IMG/VR virus record: IMGVR_UViG_3300037246_000277
Location: 1-48,298 of that record
Length of the DNA: 48,298 bases
Reading direction: 5' to 3' (one strand)
Source: a virus
Position numbers and translations under genes: made by a program. The stretch's first letter is position 1. Each line of letters begins with the position of its first letter. A model generated the notes under the pieces. The model saw only the letters and a list, made by a program, of their open reading frames with translations, was not told where the DNA came from and made no database searches. This document shows positions 47,268 through 48,298 of the stretch, one piece after another.

Positions 47268-47524
47268 ACTGCACATTTCATTCAGACGAACCAGCGACAC
47301 ACTGGCGCGAAGGGATCGCTAACAAGAACACCAGGTTGTATTTATGTCGTGCCTGTAAGGCCAGTTCCGAGATACTTGAATTGAAAGTACATGAGCTGGA
47401 ACCACCTTCTGAACACTGTCCTGACTGCGGTGCCAGGACCGGCGGCGGTAGATGTAATCATTGCAATGAGCTAAGAGATAAGGAATTAGGTGGACCATGT
47501 GAGAGCAATTATGAAAAATTATAA
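47264..47524 (+). CDS. Zinc-ribbon protein (86 aa)
   Basis: Several Cys/His sites are seen: NCTFHSDEPATHWREG, YLCRACKASSE, HCPDCGARTGGGRCNHCNEL. They could form two zinc ribbons. It is probably a small nucleic-acid or protein-binding factor. It overlaps the preceding gene by 4 bases and ends 15 bases before the next ATG. No enzymatic signature is present. Confidence 0.6.
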   Translation: MNCTFHSDEPATHWREGIANKNTRLYLCRACKASSEILELKVHELEPPSEHCPDCGARTGGGRCNHCNELRDKELGGPCESNYEKL

Positions 47525-47539
47525 GGAGGTCATACTATA

Positions 47540-47767
47540 ATGAACTACTTAGAATTTCTTCAAGGGTTCAGGGCTTTAGTCGAGCAGCTTCCCAACTGGG
47601 ATAAGATGAGTGAAGGACAGAAGAAGATAGTCATGAAGATAGCTCAACTGATGTGGAGAATCATGACAGGTAAGCTGAACTACTGGGGTGTCTGGTATGA
47701 CATGGAGCAAGTCGCCAAGGAGAATAAAGAAGAGGTCCAGGAGGAAACGCGAAATGAAAAAATGTGA
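47540..47767 (+). CDS. Small helical protein (75 aa)
   Basis: AAGGAGGTCAT lies before the ATG. The product is helical and aromatic (MNYLEFLQGFRALVEQLPNW, KIVMKIAQLMWRIMTGKLNY) with a Glu/Lys tail. No membrane segment is certain and no family is recognised. Its end overlaps the start of the last early gene by 14 bases, where that gene's ribosome binding site (AGGAGG, 47739-47744) is embedded. Confidence 0.55.
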   Translation: MNYLEFLQGFRALVEQLPNWDKMSEGQKKIVMKIAQLMWRIMTGKLNYWGVWYDMEQVAKENKEEVQEETRNEKM

Positions 47768-47963
47768 CAAGCATCACGGTGATATTGAGTATGATAATAA
47801 GTTATATCGTGAATGCCCTTTATGCTACGGTCAACAACAACTAAAAAAAGCTATCGATCTACTTCACACCGTTGTTAATAATTTAGAAGACAAATGTTAT
47901 AAAGCCAATGAATATAAATTAATGGATATTGAGGATCTACTTGAAAACGAAATAGGAAAATAG
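47754..47963 (+). CDS. Small zinc-binding-like protein, last early gene (69 aa)
   Basis: Start at the ATG at 47754, nine bases after AGGAGG. A Cys/His set (MKKCDKHHGDI, then RECPLCYG) suggests a small zinc ribbon. The rest is a helical hairpin (LKKAIDLLHTVVNNLED, then YKLMDIEDLLENEIGK). The TAG stop at 47961-47963 directly abuts the stop of the convergent holin gene (TGA read at 47966-47964), so no spacer or terminator separates the two blocks. Confidence 0.6.
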   Translation: MKKCDKHHGDIEYDNKLYRECPLCYGQQQLKKAIDLLHTVVNNLEDKCYKANEYKLMDIEDLLENEIGK

Positions 47964-48298
47964 TCACCCATTAAGCTTATTCGTTTTATCCTTCGACCCT
48001 GAAGAAGAACCAAACCAGAAGTTCATCACTTGCACCTGGCCGGCAGTGAGCACACCCAGGATCATGTTGAACTCAGACTTGATTGAATCAGCAACAGCAA
48101 CACTACCTTTGAGAAACATATACAGCACTGCGATGTAACCCACTGTGTAAAGCATTGACAATGTTATCTGCGGTGTGATGCTGGTCTTTGCTGCAAACTC
48201 TCTTGCAGAAGCTCTGTCCTTCGCGTGAAGATCCTCTTCCTTAAGGTTGAGCTCCTTCATGGTAGTGATCCAGTTCTTCTCAGCCATCTGTAACTTGA
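47964..48298 (-). CDS. Putative 3TM-type phage holin, C-terminal part (N-terminus at 1-317)
   Basis: This is the C-terminal part of the gene begun at 317. From MAEKNWITTMKELN it continues with a charged helix (KEEDLHAKDRASAREFAAKT), a membrane helix (QITLSMLYTVGYIAVLYMFL) and a second hydrophobic stretch (FNMILGVLTAGQVQVMNFWF). It ends in a short Ser/Lys-rich tail. The layout matches 3TM holins that precede or follow endolysin genes. The overlap copies differ by one base, which changes Pro to Arg just before the membrane helix. Confidence 0.6.
   Translation of the reverse strand, partial: KLQMAEKNWITTMKELNLKEEDLHAKDRASAREFAAKTSITPQITLSMLYTVGYIAVLYMFLKGSVAVADSIKSEFNMILGVLTAGQVQVMNFWFGSSSGSKDKTNKLNG
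48160..48298. repeat. Terminal overlap, copy 2 (same as 1-139)
   Basis: Identical to 1-139 except 48172 (G) against 13 (C). It shows that the contig closes on itself. Confidence 0.85.

Noticed and set aside
1-48298. Diversity-generating retroelement, as in Bordetella phage BPP-1
   Set aside because: Capsid genes resemble BPP-1, but no reverse transcriptase and no template/variable repeat pair was found.
1-48298. Temperate life style (integrase, attP, CI-type repressor)
   Set aside because: No tyrosine or serine recombinase is encoded. The XRE protein is a small cassette gene and not part of a divergent repressor switch.
1-48298. tRNA genes
   Set aside because: No cloverleaf with a TTCGA-type arm and matching acceptor stem was noticed in the intergenic regions read by eye.

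Overview
The window is an essentially complete tailed-phage genome. Bases 1-139 recur at 48160-48298 with one mismatch, so the contig closes into a circle of about 48.16 kb. The virion genes follow a podovirus plan like Bordetella phage BPP-1 and, more distantly, T7: TerS, TerL, head-tail connector (portal), scaffold, major capsid, Bbp16-like cement protein, tail tubular A and B, internal virion proteins, T7-type tail fibre. Strong Shine-Dalgarno sequences and sigma70-like promoters point to a bacterial host, probably Gram-negative. The host itself cannot be named from the sequence.

Layout. A leftward late block runs from 30032 down through position 1 and across the join to 47964 (terminase, head, tail, internal virion proteins, lysis). 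It includes a 2982-residue polyvalent protein. A rightward early block runs from 30595 to 47963. The blocks diverge from a 550-bp non-coding region full of short repeats (30048-30594) and converge with abutting stop codons at 47963/47964. The early block carries peptide deformylase, a primase-helicase, a DUF2800 nuclease-like protein, a DUF2815 ssDNA-binding protein, a family-B-like DNA polymerase, a dATP/dGTP diphosphohydrolase-like protein, a VRR-NUC nuclease, a cytosine methyltransferase and an SNF2-type helicase. No integrase, repressor/integrase pair, reverse transcriptase, tRNA or CRISPR was seen, so a lytic life style is likely.

The main discovery is at 30638-33368. Seven small genes, all on the + strand, are separated by seven ~90-125 bp imperfect palindromes with the anatomy of integron attC recombination sites. 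Each has an outer core ending in AAC, an inner core beginning GTT, two inner arms that pair except for one extrahelical base at a constant place, and a variable terminal hairpin. The core before each gene is complementary to the core after it (for example 11/11, 10/10 and 17/18 bases). The array sits immediately behind a phage promoter and there is no integron integrase. By the side of the extrahelical base, the sites run opposite to the genes compared with classical cassettes. Deleting 30638-33368 rejoins the promoter leader to the next phage gene, as expected for insertion at a secondary GTT site. This looks like a phage-borne cluster of attC sites lacking an integrase, carrying an exchangeable set of accessory genes (XRE regulator, PAPS-reductase-like enzyme, small unknown proteins).

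Other points of note are: a gene of about 299 codons nested in another frame of the cytosine methyltransferase gene with its own ribosome binding site; a 19-bp perfect inverted repeat closing a structured non-coding element between the ssDNA-binding and polymerase genes; a repeated early promoter; and a 9-bp tandem repeat in the scaffold gene.
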